In this document: in pieces, positions 1-8,223 of the stretch
How the letters are laid out: each line of letters opens with the position of its first letter
How positions within the stretch are numbered: position 1 is the first letter of the stretch
Source of the DNA: Peribacillus simplex
Lineage (GTDB): Bacteria > Bacillota > Bacilli > Bacillales > DSM-1321
NCBI RefSeq assembly: GCF_030123325.1
Contig: NZ_CP126106.1
Location: 4,554,001 to 4,618,000, forward strand
Direction: 5' to 3'
Length of the DNA: 64,000 bases
Program-made: the position numbers and the translations under genes
The notes under the pieces: generated by a model
Databases searched by the model: none
Told to the model about the DNA's origin: nothing
What the model saw: the letters and a program-made list of their open reading frames with translations, nothing else

Positions 1-749
1 GCTTTCAGAGTGACGGCAATCAAGTCTTGTTCTCCCCTAGTGGCCGTAGAAATCAGGGTGTAACCGGATTTACTGACAAAACCGGTTTTCCCGCCGGTTA
101 TTCCCTTATAGGGGAGTTCGCCTTTTAACATTTTATGATGGGTAACTAAAGTTGTGTCCCATGTTTCCACTTCCCATGGTAACTCCTTCTTACCAAAATA
201 CTCACGGAACGTTTCATTTTTCATTGCATATTGGGTAATTTTCGCAAGGTCACTGGCTGTCGTTACATGGTCTTTGTCAAATAATCCATGGGGGTTCGTA
301 AAATGAGTATCGGTGACGTTCACTTCTTTTCTTAAAAACTCATTCAAATCTTCCATGAACAGTTTTTCACTGCCAGACATATGCTCGGCAATTGCGATGG
401 CTGCATCATTTCCGGAGTTGATCAGCATTCCTGCAATTAATTTGGAAAGCTCTATTTCCTCCCCAGGTTCAATAAATACCGAAGACCCGTCTGCCTCCGC
501 TGCTTTTTTGCTTATCGTCACCAGTTCATTCTGATCCCCGTGTTCTATAGCATATATAGCCGTGGCAACTTTCGTTAGACTGGCTGGATACATCCTTTTA
601 TTCATATTTTTTTCGTATAATACATTCCCGCTTTTCGCATCAATAATGATCCCTGCTTCACTATTGAGAGGTAAGTCAGATTCTGCACTTACAGTCGTAG
701 AGGCGAAGGGGATTAAAGCCAAGATGAAGATGAAGAAAAACTTTCTCAT
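1..749 (-). CDS. D-alanyl-D-alanine carboxypeptidase, serine type (partial)
   Basis: Penicillin-binding peptidase of the S11 family, which trims the terminal D-Ala from peptidoglycan stem peptides outside the membrane. Translated from the ATG at 749 the protein starts with a signal peptide (MRKFFFIFILAL...), then shows the three catalytic motifs in order: SxxK as PASLTK near residue 45, SxN as NSGND near residue 115, and KTG in GGKTGFVSKSG near residue 222. A good ribosome site (AAAGGAGAG) precedes the start. The gene runs off the left edge, so the C-terminal domain is not visible. DacF-like or another sporulation-type paralogue is possible; the subtype cannot be decided here. Confidence 0.9.
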   Translation of the reverse strand, partial: MRKFFFIFILALIPFASTTVSAESDLPLNSEAGIIIDAKSGNVLYEKNMNKRMYPASLTKVATAIYAIEHGDQNELVTISKKAAEADGSSVFIEPGEEIELSKLIAGMLINSGNDAAIAIAEHMSGSEKLFMEDLNEFLRKEVNVTDTHFTNPHGLFDKDHVTTASDLAKITQYAMKNETFREYFGKKELPWEVETWDTTLVTHHKMLKGELPYKGITGGKTGFVSKSGYTLISTATRGEQDLIAVTLK

Positions 750-942
750 ATGCCTCTCCTTTAATGATAGTAAAATTCTATATAGTCATAATAAAATAAA
801 TTTGAAAGTTAAAAGATGTTTTATTGAAAGTGAAATACAAAAGTAATTACCCTTTAATAATTTTGGAAACATTTCGGTTAATGACCTTCATTTTCTTTCC
901 TGAAATAACTTTTTAAGGGTTGTAACCCTTTTAGTGGCGCCT

Positions 943-971
943 CCATTTAATCCTGATTAAATGGATTTTTT
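943..971 (+). terminator. Hairpin with T-run, possible terminator
   Basis: A 9-bp inverted repeat, CCATTTAAT / ATTAAATGG, with a 4-nt loop is followed by a T-run on the + strand. No + strand gene ends nearby, so its role is unclear. The rest of 750-1012 shows no gene. Confidence 0.35.
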
Positions 972-1012
972 TGTAAATCACTAAGTATCTGGCAATTTCT
1001 TTTCATGAAAAA

Positions 1013-1741
1013 AACCCTTCAAACCGAAGGGCTCAGACTGTAGACAAACTCTAAGAAAAGCGAGTTTAACTGCCGTTTTTTTATTTAAAAAACGTCCAGA
1101 TGATTTCAGGAATCCGCTCCCTTTCCGCCGACTGTATGCCAAGCCGCACCAAAGCAAGCGGCTGCGGGGTCTTGGCAAGCCAGTAATTCGGCAGGAGTGT
1201 CGCAAATTTCTTCAATCCAATAAGGATTACAGTAAAAAACGATAAATACCGGAGCACTTTATTCGACCAGCTGCACTGTCTTGGGCCATTGACGCAGTTT
1301 ATCGACCTAAACCACACAATATTCGGCCGTTCACGCACAGTATTCTGCCTACCCCACATAGTATTCGACCGTTGAGGCACTATATTCGACCGTTCCTGTT
1401 CGACCTTCATCACTATTCGGGCTCTGACCTCTTTTATATTCAAACAGAAGTCCGCCATTTACAGCGGACTTTTAGTTTGTAGACAAAAGGGGTTCTATCT
1501 AAATTTTAAAAACAAAGTTGATTGGAACGGAAGGTGCGAGACTCCTGCGGGAAAAGCGAGTCCAGGGGAGACCCCACAGGCGCAAAAGCGACGAGGAGGC
1601 TCCCGGACCGCCTGCGGAAAGCGAGTGCCCTACGTTCCAATCGACGTTCGAGGTTTTATAAACCTAAATAAAAAAAATTTAGACAAACTTGTTTTTATCA
1701 AGTTTGTCTACAGTCCCAACCCTTCAATCTGAAGGGCTAGT
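1013..1741 (+). repeat. Composite dispersed repeat, copy 1
   Basis: Non-coding mosaic also present at 34.06-35.75 kb and, shortened, at 13.33-13.74 kb. In order it holds a hairpin-forming GACTGTAGACAAACTC end (1036), a decayed reverse-oriented GC-rich core (about 1092-1225), an array of short ATTCGACC/ATTCGGCC units (about 1258-1412), a GTCCGC/GCGGAC hairpin (about 1447-1473), a forward GC-rich core (about 1517-1650) bounded by GATTGGAACG / CGTTCCAATC, and a closing hairpin TAGACAAACTTG / CAAGTTTGTCTA (about 1680-1710). Related 22-bp hairpins (CCCTTCA...GAAGGG) lie at both outer edges, 1013-1035 and 1719-1741. Open frames through it are repeat shadows. Confidence 0.8.
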
Positions 1742-1747
1742 TATTTG

Positions 1748-2719
1748 TCATGTTTTCATTTTCATTCCTAATAACATACATTCGACTTTTACAATCGGTT
1801 TTCTTGATAATATAAATATAATCGTTACAGATATGACTAATAAAACATAATATTGGCCACTTTCTTTGACCCAATCATAAATAAATGAGTTATAAACATA
1901 TTCCAGAATAAACATATGAAACAGATAAATAACTAAAGTAATCGATCCTATTTCAGTAAAAAATGTATGCTTTTTAGGAACAATACAAAGAAAACAATAA
2001 GTTGCCGCTCCCATGATTAAATAAACGATCAACTTATATATAAAACCGAGGGCAATGGGACCTTCCATTAATTCCTTATAACCTAAACGGCCATAAAACC
2101 ATTCCCTCCAAGTAATTTCACCATAGAAATAAATGCCGGCAAAGATTAACCCAAGTAGACCCCAGCCTATTAGGGCATTACTTTTCTTTTTAACCCATTC
2201 AAAATGATCTTTTTCTAAAAAATGTCCAATTAAAAAGAAAGGAAAGAAAAAGAACGTTCTCGACAAACTTAACCATTCATTTACTTCACCGATGTAACCG
2301 ATTATTAGAGATACAATTATCGAAAAAACGATACCATATTTCCTTGAGGTAAATATTGACAATAATATATTCCAACAGAATAAGCTTATTAAGAACCATA
2401 AGGCCCATCTTGGAGTCAATATTGTGAATTCAATCGGTTCATCAAATAACTTCTGATAATAGAAGGTATAAATCACCTGGAATATTACATAGGGAATTAA
2501 GATTTTCTTTATTAGCACCCAGAGGTCCTTTTTACTTTTTATCTTTCTTGAAAAATAGCCGGACACTAAAATAAAAGCTGGCATATGGAATGAAAAAACA
2601 AACAAATAAATAGTTAAAATCCATTCGTTTTCTTCTACCATTCGAGCTAATGTATGTCCCAAAACCACTAGTACGATTAAAACAGCTTTCGCATTATCAA
2701 AATAAGGATCACGTTTCAT
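1748..2719 (-). CDS. Acyltransferase 3 family membrane protein
   Basis: Integral membrane acyltransferase of the OafA/acyltransferase_3 family, which transfers acyl groups to cell-surface sugars or polymers. The 323-residue protein opens with the family signature (YFDNAKAVLIVLVVLGHTLA, where the His is the conserved catalytic residue), followed by about ten hydrophobic segments. The length is typical. It stands alone on the minus strand; the composite repeat abuts its 3' end and supplies TAGACAAACTTG-type hairpins that could act as its terminator. The substrate cannot be told from the sequence. Confidence 0.85.
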   Translation of the reverse strand: MKRDPYFDNAKAVLIVLVVLGHTLARMVEENEWILTIYLFVFSFHMPAFILVSGYFSRKIKSKKDLWVLIKKILIPYVIFQVIYTFYYQKLFDEPIEFTILTPRWALWFLISLFCWNILLSIFTSRKYGIVFSIIVSLIIGYIGEVNEWLSLSRTFFFFPFFLIGHFLEKDHFEWVKKKSNALIGWGLLGLIFAGIYFYGEITWREWFYGRLGYKELMEGPIALGFIYKLIVYLIMGAATYCFLCIVPKKHTFFTEIGSITLVIYLFHMFILEYVYNSFIYDWVKESGQYYVLLVISVTIIFILSRKPIVKVECMLLGMKMKT

Positions 2720-2785
2720 TAAATCTTACCTCCTCTAAAGAAACTGCTCGTTATATTTCCTAAACCTTAATTATTGTTTGAATGA

Positions 2786-2826
2786 AAAAACCGGCTTTCC
2801 TCTAAAAAAGGATTGCCGGCTTTTTT
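2786..2826. terminator. Bidirectional-looking terminator hairpin
   Basis: AAAAAACCGGC pairs with GCCGGCTTTTTT, giving a stem with A- and T-runs on both sides. It lies upstream of the acyltransferase gene with no gene ending into it, so it may be left over from a lost gene. The remainder of 2720-3104 shows no coding sequence that I can support. Confidence 0.5.
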
Positions 2827-3104
2827 ACTAAAGGAAATTCATTGGAGTATCTACCATACCATAGCTTGTTTACAGGATAGTTAATGGAAAATAACAGTTT
2901 GATAACAGAGACTTAAACCAGGGTGCTAACCGCCAATTGCGGCCTTCTTATGGCACACGCTCCCATTTAGTGACTTGCCGGAACGAGCAAGAACTTCCAA
3001 AATTTCAAAACTCCAAGCAGTTCCATACGTTTTCGCCTTACCAGAACGGGTAGTGTATTATAGAAGCATGAGTATGATAACGTCTCTCTATAGGAGGAAT
3101 GTTC

Positions 3105-3497
3105 ATGAATCCGGTCATTTTATTTGATGGTGAATGCAACTTTTGCGATTCGAGTGTCCAGTTCATCATAAAGCGGGACCCGCAGGGGCTTTTTCATTAC
3201 GCTTCACTTCAAAGTGAGGCGGGACAAGAGTTGCTGAAGAAGTATGATGTACCTGCAGATATAGATAGCATGGTGCTGATTGAAAGGGATAAGGCCTACT
3301 ATAAATCGTCTGCAGCCTTGAGGATTTGCCGCCGCTTGCAAGGGGCGTGGAAATTGCTTTACGGTTTCATCATCGTTCCAAGCCTCATCCGGAACTTCGT
3401 TTATGATTTCATTGCCAGGAACCGTTACAAATGGTTCGGAAAGAAAGAAGAAAGCTGTATGCTGCCGTCGCCAAGTGTTCGAAAGCGATTTTTATAA
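3105..3497 (+). CDS. yuxK: DCC-family thiol-disulfide oxidoreductase (DUF393, YuxK-like)
   Basis: Small soluble protein of the DUF393/DCC family. The defining motif is DGECNFCDSS at residues 8-17, with a CxxC-like pair in a thioredoxin-fold context, and the family's conserved KSSAALRI and FIARNRYKWFG stretches follow. The 130-residue length is usual. ATG 3105 is chosen over ATG 3099 because TAGGAGG at 3091-3097 is 7 nt upstream of 3105 but only 1-2 nt from 3099. Redox chemistry is inferred from the family; the physiological substrate is unknown. A terminator follows directly. Confidence 0.88.
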   Translation: MNPVILFDGECNFCDSSVQFIIKRDPQGLFHYASLQSEAGQELLKKYDVPADIDSMVLIERDKAYYKSSAALRICRRLQGAWKLLYGFIIVPSLIRNFVYDFIARNRYKWFGKKEESCMLPSPSVRKRFL

Positions 3498-3516
3498 AAA
3501 AGGCCACATCAACAAG

Positions 3517-3550
3517 CAAAAAGGACTTCAAGTATTCGAGGTCCTTTTTG
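3517..3550 (+). terminator. Rho-independent terminator of yuxK
   Basis: AAAAAGGAC and GTCCTTTTT form a stem around a short loop, followed by more T residues, just downstream of the yuxK stop. Confidence 0.75.
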
Positions 3551-3579
3551 TTTTTTGTTTTAGAATGCTTTTCGTCCTT

Positions 3580-4926
3580 TCATTGTGTAAATGTGGAGTA
3601 TCTCCATAAATGATTGGCCGTTGGATGTGCCATCATTTCGAGCCCTTTGTTTTCCGCTAGGTGCAGGGGTTCCCAGTTTTGTTCATCTGCCTCCTTTAGG
3701 TAGACTTCGTGATGCGGTGCCTGATCATGATACCCGGCTATGTTGATTTCGCCATTTCGGTAAAAGGTCCCGATCACTTTATAATCCACTGCAGGAGAAA
3801 TGATGATTGGGTTGCCTACAGAGTGTGTCAGCTGAATCGTCGTTTTCTCATGATTGGATAATACATGCTTCACTACAATGTCTTCATCCGAGGCCACTCC
3901 TTCTTCGAGGAAATCCCCATCATGGTTGTAGGCCTCACTTTTCCCGACTGCTTTGGTACATTCAATCTCGGCTTCACTTTCCTTTTCGTGAATGTACACA
4001 TCGACCCTTGTCCTGTATCGGGGTGATTCAGGATCAAACCCGCGGTTGTCTCCTTTAAAATAGGGAACCTTTGAGGCAAGATTGGGGTTTTTCAGCCACT
4101 CTTCCGGTAGAAAGGTGGAATAGCGCAGCTGCCAATTTCTTTTCTTTTTACCATCCACATCGTTTCCAACTGGCTGCAAAAGCTGTTTTACAGGTCCTAT
4201 CTTTTTCGTATTCGTTATTTCCTCGATCGCTGCCTGTGCTTGGGATGAACCTTTTTTTACGGCTCCGACAATACTCGCTACAAGGGATTTCACGGCATAG
4301 GACTCCTGCTCTGAACGCGGAAGGGGCCGCTTGGCTTTAATGGTATATGTGTATTCCTGATCCTCACTAATACTCCGATCACTGAAGGAACATCCGCCCA
4401 CTTTCCCAATATCCACGCCGTTTCGGTAAACCCGATACTCTTTTATTCCTTTAATGGGCTCCCATTCAAGGCTGGCTTGGCCTTTTGCGACAATCGTGGT
4501 GAATACCAAATCCAAAAGGATATTATCCTCTTTTTTATTCTCGGCGGTTGTTGATGTCTGTATTTTCATCCTGTTCACTGCCTGTTCTTTTTCATTCAGG
4601 CTATCTATCGTGTACGTATAGATGGTTCCTGGAGTCAGTCCCCGATCTGCCATCCTTGGCTCCGGGCCGCTGTAAATCAGCTCTTGCCCCCTGAATACCC
4701 GATAGAAACCACCTTCATCAGGCCACATAAGCTTAATGGTATCTTCTTTCCGTTCGATCTTACACATCAAGGAAGCCGTGTTGAATACCGCTTGATGCGT
4801 CCTCTTATTGGAAATGAGATAAGCGATGCCCGCAAGACCAAGAGCAAGCAATGAATGCCGTGCAGTGAATGTAACTCCGCCTACTTTTAAACGGGGAAAT
4901 GAATAATGGACGATCAACTTCTTCAT
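3580..4926 (-). CDS. DUF3238-type protein with fibronectin-like repeats
   Basis: About 448 residues. A short hydrophobic stretch near residues 25-40 (HSLLALGLAGIAYLI) suggests membrane anchoring. Two fibronectin-III-like segments follow (about 55-120 and 140-200, with YRVFRG...YTYTID and YRVYRNG...YTYTIKA patterns), then a basic linker, then a C-terminal domain from about 300 that resembles DUF3238 of Bacillus (VDVYIHEKESEAEIECTKAVG...). The function of that domain is not known. The first possible start is GTG 4929 and the next is ATG 4926; AAGAGG lies just upstream, so either may be used. The family assignment is from memory of the domain pattern. Confidence 0.65.
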   Translation of the reverse strand: MKKLIVHYSFPRLKVGGVTFTARHSLLALGLAGIAYLISNKRTHQAVFNTASLMCKIERKEDTIKLMWPDEGGFYRVFRGQELIYSGPEPRMADRGLTPGTIYTYTIDSLNEKEQAVNRMKIQTSTTAENKKEDNILLDLVFTTIVAKGQASLEWEPIKGIKEYRVYRNGVDIGKVGGCSFSDRSISEDQEYTYTIKAKRPLPRSEQESYAVKSLVASIVGAVKKGSSQAQAAIEEITNTKKIGPVKQLLQPVGNDVDGKKKRNWQLRYSTFLPEEWLKNPNLASKVPYFKGDNRGFDPESPRYRTRVDVYIHEKESEAEIECTKAVGKSEAYNHDGDFLEEGVASDEDIVVKHVLSNHEKTTIQLTHSVGNPIIISPAVDYKVIGTFYRNGEINIAGYHDQAPHHEVYLKEADEQNWEPLHLAENKGLEMMAHPTANHLWRYSTFTQ

Positions 4927-5025
4927 CACCTCTTTCTTTTCTAGGTGTTATTTCTTTACCCACTTTAATTTCCAAGCACACTTTGTAATGTGCTGAGAAG
5001 GTTATTTCCATTGGGATGGCATAAA

Positions 5026-5058
5026 AAAACCGAGGGAATGTTCACTTCCCTCGGTCGG
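5026..5058 (-). terminator. Terminator of gsiB-like gene
   Basis: ACCGAGGGAA / TTCCCTCGGT stem followed by a T-run on the minus strand, downstream of the KGG-repeat gene. Confidence 0.8.
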
Positions 5059-5086
5059 TCATTCATGAGTTTTCCTGGATTATATT

Positions 5087-5533
5087 TTAACGGCGGCTTT
5101 TTTCCCCGCCTTTGCGTCCTGCTTCTTCACGGCTCATTTTTCCATCATCGGAACCATCTCGTTGATTGGCCCGTGCCTCTCCGCCTTTTTCGCCGATTTC
5201 CTGATAGAATTCCTTATCATGATTTTCGGATGTCGCTTCTCCGCCTTTTTGGCCAATCTTCTGATAGAATTCCTTATCATGATTTTCGGATGTTGCTTCT
5301 CCGCCTTTTTGGCCAATCTCTTGATAGAATTCCTTATCATGATTTTCAGATGTCGCTTCTCCGCCTTTTTGACCAATCTCTTGATAGAATTCCTTATCAT
5401 GATTTTCGGATGTCGCTTCTCCGCCTTTTTGGCCAATCTCTTGATAGAATTCCTTATCATGATTTTTCGCTGTTGTTTCTCCACCCTTACGGCCTGCTTC
5501 TTCACGACTCATTTTATCATTGTTGTTAGTCAT
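5087..5533 (-). CDS. gsiB: GsiB-like general stress protein, KGG repeats
   Basis: Hydrophilic, LEA-like protein of the GsiB/YciG family thought to protect proteins during desiccation or starvation. The 148 residues carry MSREEAGRKGGE at both ends and, between them, five near-identical 20-residue repeats of the pattern NHDKEFYQEIGQKGGEATSE, visible in DNA as 60-bp direct repeats. AAGGAGG precedes the ATG. A sigma-B promoter lies upstream (5587-5611), which fits the B. subtilis gsiB regulon. A shorter paralogue lies just upstream in the same orientation. Repeat number is likely to vary between strains by recombination. Confidence 0.88.
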   Translation of the reverse strand: MTNNNDKMSREEAGRKGGETTAKNHDKEFYQEIGQKGGEATSENHDKEFYQEIGQKGGEATSENHDKEFYQEIGQKGGEATSENHDKEFYQKIGQKGGEATSENHDKEFYQEIGEKGGEARANQRDGSDDGKMSREEAGRKGGEKSRR

Positions 5534-5586
5534 TAAAAATTCCTCCTTATTATTTGGATTTTCATTGAACTAGCTACATATGACAT

Positions 5587-5611
5587 GTACCCGCTTGAAC
5601 AGCTATAAAAC
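5587..5611 (-). promoter_or_regulatory. Sigma-B promoter of gsiB-like gene
   Basis: On the minus strand the sequence reads GTTTTA, 13 nt, GGGTAC, close to the sigma-B consensus GTTTAA-N12-15-GGGTAT. It sits about 50 nt upstream of the AGGAGG site. The same arrangement precedes the paralogue. Confidence 0.8.
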
Positions 5612-5700
5612 TAGAATCAGCTAAATACTTCAGGTCGCTTCTTTTATTTAGCGGCGACTTTTTCCCCGCCATTAAGTCCTGTTTCTTCCTTGCTCATTTT

Positions 5701-5913
5701 TCAATCATCGGAACCATCACGTTGATCGGCTCGAGCCTCTCCGCCTTTTTTGCCAATCTCCTGATAGAATTCCTTATCATGATTTTCGGAAGTGGCCTCT
5801 CCGCCTTTTTTACCGATCTCTTGGAAAAATTCCTTATCATGATTTTTTGCTGTCGTTTCCCCGCCTTTGCGGCCAGCTTCTTCCCTGCTCATTTTTTCAT
5901 TGTTGTTAGTCAT
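5701..5913 (-). CDS. Truncated GsiB-like stress protein (nonsense codon)
   Basis: Paralogue of the neighbouring gsiB-like gene with only two NHDKEF repeats (70 residues). The frame stops at TGA 5701-5703 directly after GSDD. In the intact paralogue this codon is GGA (GSDDGKMSREEAGRKGGE). Reading on in the same frame gives KMSKEETGLNGGEKVAAK and a TAA at 5644-5646, so a single G-to-T change has removed the C-terminal KGG motif; the full remnant is 5644-5913. Promoter, ribosome site and N-terminal half are intact, so a shorter protein may still be made. Confidence 0.8.
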   Translation of the reverse strand: MTNNNEKMSREEAGRKGGETTAKNHDKEFFQEIGKKGGEATSENHDKEFYQEIGKKGGEARADQRDGSDD

Positions 5914-5966
5914 TAAAACTCCTCCTTATTGTTTGGATTTTTGATGAACTAGCTACAGTTTTATGT

Positions 5967-5991
5967 ATACCCGATAGTTTTGATATGAAAC
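5967..5991 (-). promoter_or_regulatory. Sigma-B promoter of truncated gsiB paralogue
   Basis: GTTTCA, 13 nt, GGGTAT on the minus strand: an exact -10 match and near-exact -35 match to the sigma-B consensus. Spacing and flanks (CTAG just upstream of GTTT) match the promoter of the other paralogue, showing that promoter and gene were duplicated together. Confidence 0.85.
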
Positions 5992-6020
5992 TAGAATCTA
6001 TTAAAACTTTACCATTTAAA

Positions 6021-6056
6021 AGGAAAAGCATCATGAATGATATCACCCATGATGCT
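6021..6056 (-). terminator. Terminator of DUF1659-DUF2922-yvrJ operon
   Basis: AGCATCATG / CATGATGCT inverted repeat followed by a short T-rich stretch on the minus strand, 13 nt past the yvrJ-like stop. Confidence 0.65.
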
Positions 6057-6068
6057 CCCCGCTTATCC

Positions 6069-6224
6069 TTAACCTGACTTGGGAATCCCTTCTCGCAGGC
6101 GATCTGGCAGCTCTACAATGGTTTCATTCAAAGTATCCAATTTCTTTTCAATCCTATGAAGCAAATAGAGGGTAACAATGATCGGGAACCCAATATCACT
6201 GACAAATGGCAGGATTTGATCCAT
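6069..6224 (-). CDS. YvrJ family small protein
   Basis: 51-residue protein with the YvrJ pattern: an N-terminal hydrophobic helix (FVSDIGFPIIVTLYLLHRIE) followed by an amphipathic KKLDTLNETI segment. The ATG at 6224 is 9 nt from GAGG; a second ATG two codons upstream (6230) is too close. It is the last gene of an operon with DUF2922 and DUF1659 proteins, a set that recurs in Bacillaceae. Function unknown; probably a membrane-associated small protein. Confidence 0.85.
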   Translation of the reverse strand: MDQILPFVSDIGFPIIVTLYLLHRIEKKLDTLNETIVELPDRLREGIPKSG

Positions 6225-6275
6225 TTTCATTCACCTCACTTCAAGTTTGCCCGACATTGATGACTCTCCCGTTCG

Positions 6276-6494
6276 TCAGATAAGTTCCACTTCCTCGACA
6301 TTCCGCTCGACAAGGCGTGCCGCCTTCAAATCGACGAAATCCCCGGAAGATGTAACGAACACGTTCCCCGCAATGATTTTTTCCATTGCCAGTTTAACCG
6401 TATTTACCTCGACCGGCTCCTTCGGATTATCAACGGAAATCGTCGCTGACTTTCCTTCCTCCGTAACGAAAATCAATTCCAGTACTTTAGCCAA
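6276..6494 (-). CDS. DUF2922 family protein
   Basis: 72-residue protein that fits DUF2922: LELIFVTEEGKSATISVDNP at the start, then VKLAMEKIIAGNVF and a closing hydrophobic-acidic strand. All beta/alpha, no signal peptide. It sits between DUF1659 and YvrJ genes with short gaps, consistent with one transcript. Function unknown. Confidence 0.85.
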   Translation of the reverse strand: MAKVLELIFVTEEGKSATISVDNPKEPVEVNTVKLAMEKIIAGNVFVTSSGDFVDLKAARLVERNVEEVELI

Positions 6495-6531
6495 TTCAAA
6501 TCACCTCCCCCTCGTACGACATCAAAACCGT

Positions 6532-6759
6532 TTAGCCAATCAATGAATACGCATCCACCCGGGTCACTTCACCCATTGGATGATTCTGCACACTTGCGAT
6601 TGCAACAGCTGATGAAAACAGTTGATCCGCTGTCGCCTCGACCTTGATGTTCGAAAATGCCCTCCGCTTGAAAACGAGAGCCCCTTTTTCATTTAACCCC
6701 GTCTCAAAATCGATCCGCAACGTACTTGATACTGGAATCTGACTTGCCATATCACTCAC
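6532..6759 (-). CDS. DUF1659 family protein
   Basis: 75 residues with the DUF1659 pattern (STLRIDFETGLNEKGALVFKRR... then ATADQLFSSAVAIASVQ and a V-D-Y-L tail). First gene of the three-gene operon; a GGGGGTGAG ribosome site precedes it. Function unknown. The DUF1659/DUF2922/YvrJ set is conserved in Bacillaceae, which supports a shared role. Confidence 0.85.
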   Translation of the reverse strand: MSDMASQIPVSSTLRIDFETGLNEKGALVFKRRAFSNIKVEATADQLFSSAVAIASVQNHPMGEVTRVDAYSLIG

Positions 6760-6837
6760 CCCCTTTCACACTCTATATAAACTTTTATGGGATGAAAGTA
6801 GCATGGCCTTAATATTTTTCAGGGGAAACGCATAAAA

Positions 6838-6866
6838 AGCTCCCCATCATTTGGGCAGCTCTATAA
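6838..6866 (-). terminator. Terminator of DUF2798 gene
   Basis: GAGCTGCCC / GGGGAGCT imperfect stem followed by TTTTTAT on the minus strand, downstream of the 6950 stop. Confidence 0.6.
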
Positions 6867-6949
6867 ATCCATATTTTTTTACTATTTTTCAGGAGTTCTT
6901 TAAAACAATAACCACATTTGTTACCGAAATTTTAATTCTTTATTGGCCA

Positions 6950-7231
6950 TTATCCATTGTCTTCTTCTCTCACTAAAAAATCTTTCTCGATTATTGGCGG
7001 TTTTTCTACAAAATTAATTCTTCTCATTATTTGCTGTATTACTCTCGGAAAAAAGTAAGCTCCAAAGAAAGCACAGATAAAAGCCTGTGACCAAGTTTTC
7101 ATCCATGTAGATAAGAATATATGATCGTAACCACTATTTATTGAGACTAATATAAATGAAATAAAAAAGGACATACTAAAAGCCATAAAAAAGGCATAAA
7201 TAATATTTCGGTATTTAACATTAATCCTCAT
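6950..7231 (-). CDS. DUF2798 family membrane protein
   Basis: 93 residues with two hydrophobic segments (about 10-32 and 46-64) and the DUF2798 pattern: RN...FFMAFSMSFFISFILVSINSG, then WMKTWSQAF...PRVIQQIMRRI. Such proteins are small two-helix membrane proteins of unknown function. It is divergent from the LysR regulator gene starting about 120 bp away, so that regulator may control it. The ribosome site before ATG 7231 is weak. Confidence 0.8.
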   Translation of the reverse strand: MRINVKYRNIIYAFFMAFSMSFFISFILVSINSGYDHIFLSTWMKTWSQAFICAFFGAYFFPRVIQQIMRRINFVEKPPIIEKDFLVREEDNG

Positions 7232-7353
7232 TATTTTTCTACTTCAACTCCTGACCAAATATTTCTTCACAACTATATTTTATTTCTGCCATTTACATTA
7301 GTAAAACCAATTTTTATAATAGTTCTATTACAATTGCTAATGCAAAGGGGTTA

Positions 7354-8223
7354 GTGGGGTTGAATTCGTATTATGCTTTTATCAAAACCGTAGAAACAGG
7401 CAGTTTCACAAAAGCTGCCGAAGAACTTGGCTATACTCAGTCCGCCATTAGCCAAATGGTGCATTCATTGGAGGAAGAACTTTCCACCACTCTTATTTTA
7501 CGTTCTCGAAAGGGCATTACACTGACACCAGATGGCGAGGAATTTTTGCCATTTATCAGGAAGATTTGTCATTCACATAGGGAACTGACCGAAAAGCACA
7601 AAGAGATGGAGGGACTGCAAAGCGGCCTTATTCGAATTGGCACCTTTTCCAGTGTTACATGTCATTGGATACCGGGAATGATCAAAGATTTTAAGGAACT
7701 TTACCCAACTGTCCATTTCGAATTACATCAAGGAAATTATACGGAAATCTCAAATTGGATTAAAGAAGGAAGCGTGGACTTTGGCTTTGTGAATTCAAAT
7801 GTTTCGGATCTAACTACGATACCCCTGCAGGAAGATGAAATGCTGGCTGTATTGCCAGTGAATCATCCTTTAGCATCCTCCACAAAAGTATCATTGAAGG
7901 ATTTGCTAAAAGATCCTTATATCCTGTTGGATGAGGGAGTTATAAATGAACCATTAATAGGTTTTAAACAGGATAATTTTGAACCTGATACCCAATACCG
8001 GGTATTTGATCCCTATGCGATTATGTCGATGATTGAACAAGAGCTTGGCATTTCGATTTTACCGAAACTTCTCTTAAATAAATGTCCCTATAATATTGTA
8101 ACGAAAACTATCTCTCCCTCCATTATTCGGACAATTACTTTGGCATACAAGGATAAAAGGGTACTGCCAATAGCAAGCAGGTATTTTATTGGCTTCATTA
8201 TTGAAAGGTATAGGGAAGATTAA
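7354..8223 (+). CDS. LysR family transcriptional regulator
   Basis: 289 residues. The N-terminal winged helix-turn-helix is typical (YYAFIKTVETGSFTKAAEELGYTQSAISQMVHSLE), followed by a type 2 periplasmic-binding-like effector domain with GLIRIGTFSSV and a conserved G-I-S-I-L-P motif (LGISILPKLLL). It probably regulates the divergent DUF2798 gene or a gene lost downstream. The start is either GTG 7354 or TTG 7360; AAAGGGG at 7344-7350 is better spaced for TTG. The effector is unknown. Confidence 0.9.
   Translation: MGLNSYYAFIKTVETGSFTKAAEELGYTQSAISQMVHSLEEELSTTLILRSRKGITLTPDGEEFLPFIRKICHSHRELTEKHKEMEGLQSGLIRIGTFSSVTCHWIPGMIKDFKELYPTVHFELHQGNYTEISNWIKEGSVDFGFVNSNVSDLTTIPLQEDEMLAVLPVNHPLASSTKVSLKDLLKDPYILLDEGVINEPLIGFKQDNFEPDTQYRVFDPYAIMSMIEQELGISILPKLLLNKCPYNIVTKTISPSIIRTITLAYKDKRVLPIASRYFIGFIIERYRED

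Noticed and set aside
1081..1458. 125-codon minus-strand frame inside the composite repeat
   Set aside because: It runs through the decayed core and ATTCGACC array, has no ribosome site, and its counterparts in other repeat copies are broken.
2786..2826. Riboswitch or T-box ahead of the acyltransferase gene
   Set aside because: Only a simple hairpin is present; no conserved aptamer motif.
4990..5529. 179-codon + strand frame opposite gsiB
   Set aside because: Antisense shadow of the repeated gene with Arg/Leu/Phe-rich nonsense composition.
5134..5536. Long frames overlapping the KGG-repeat gene in other frames
   Set aside because: They arise because the 60-bp repeat is open in several frames; the KGG frame has family support, promoter and ribosome site.
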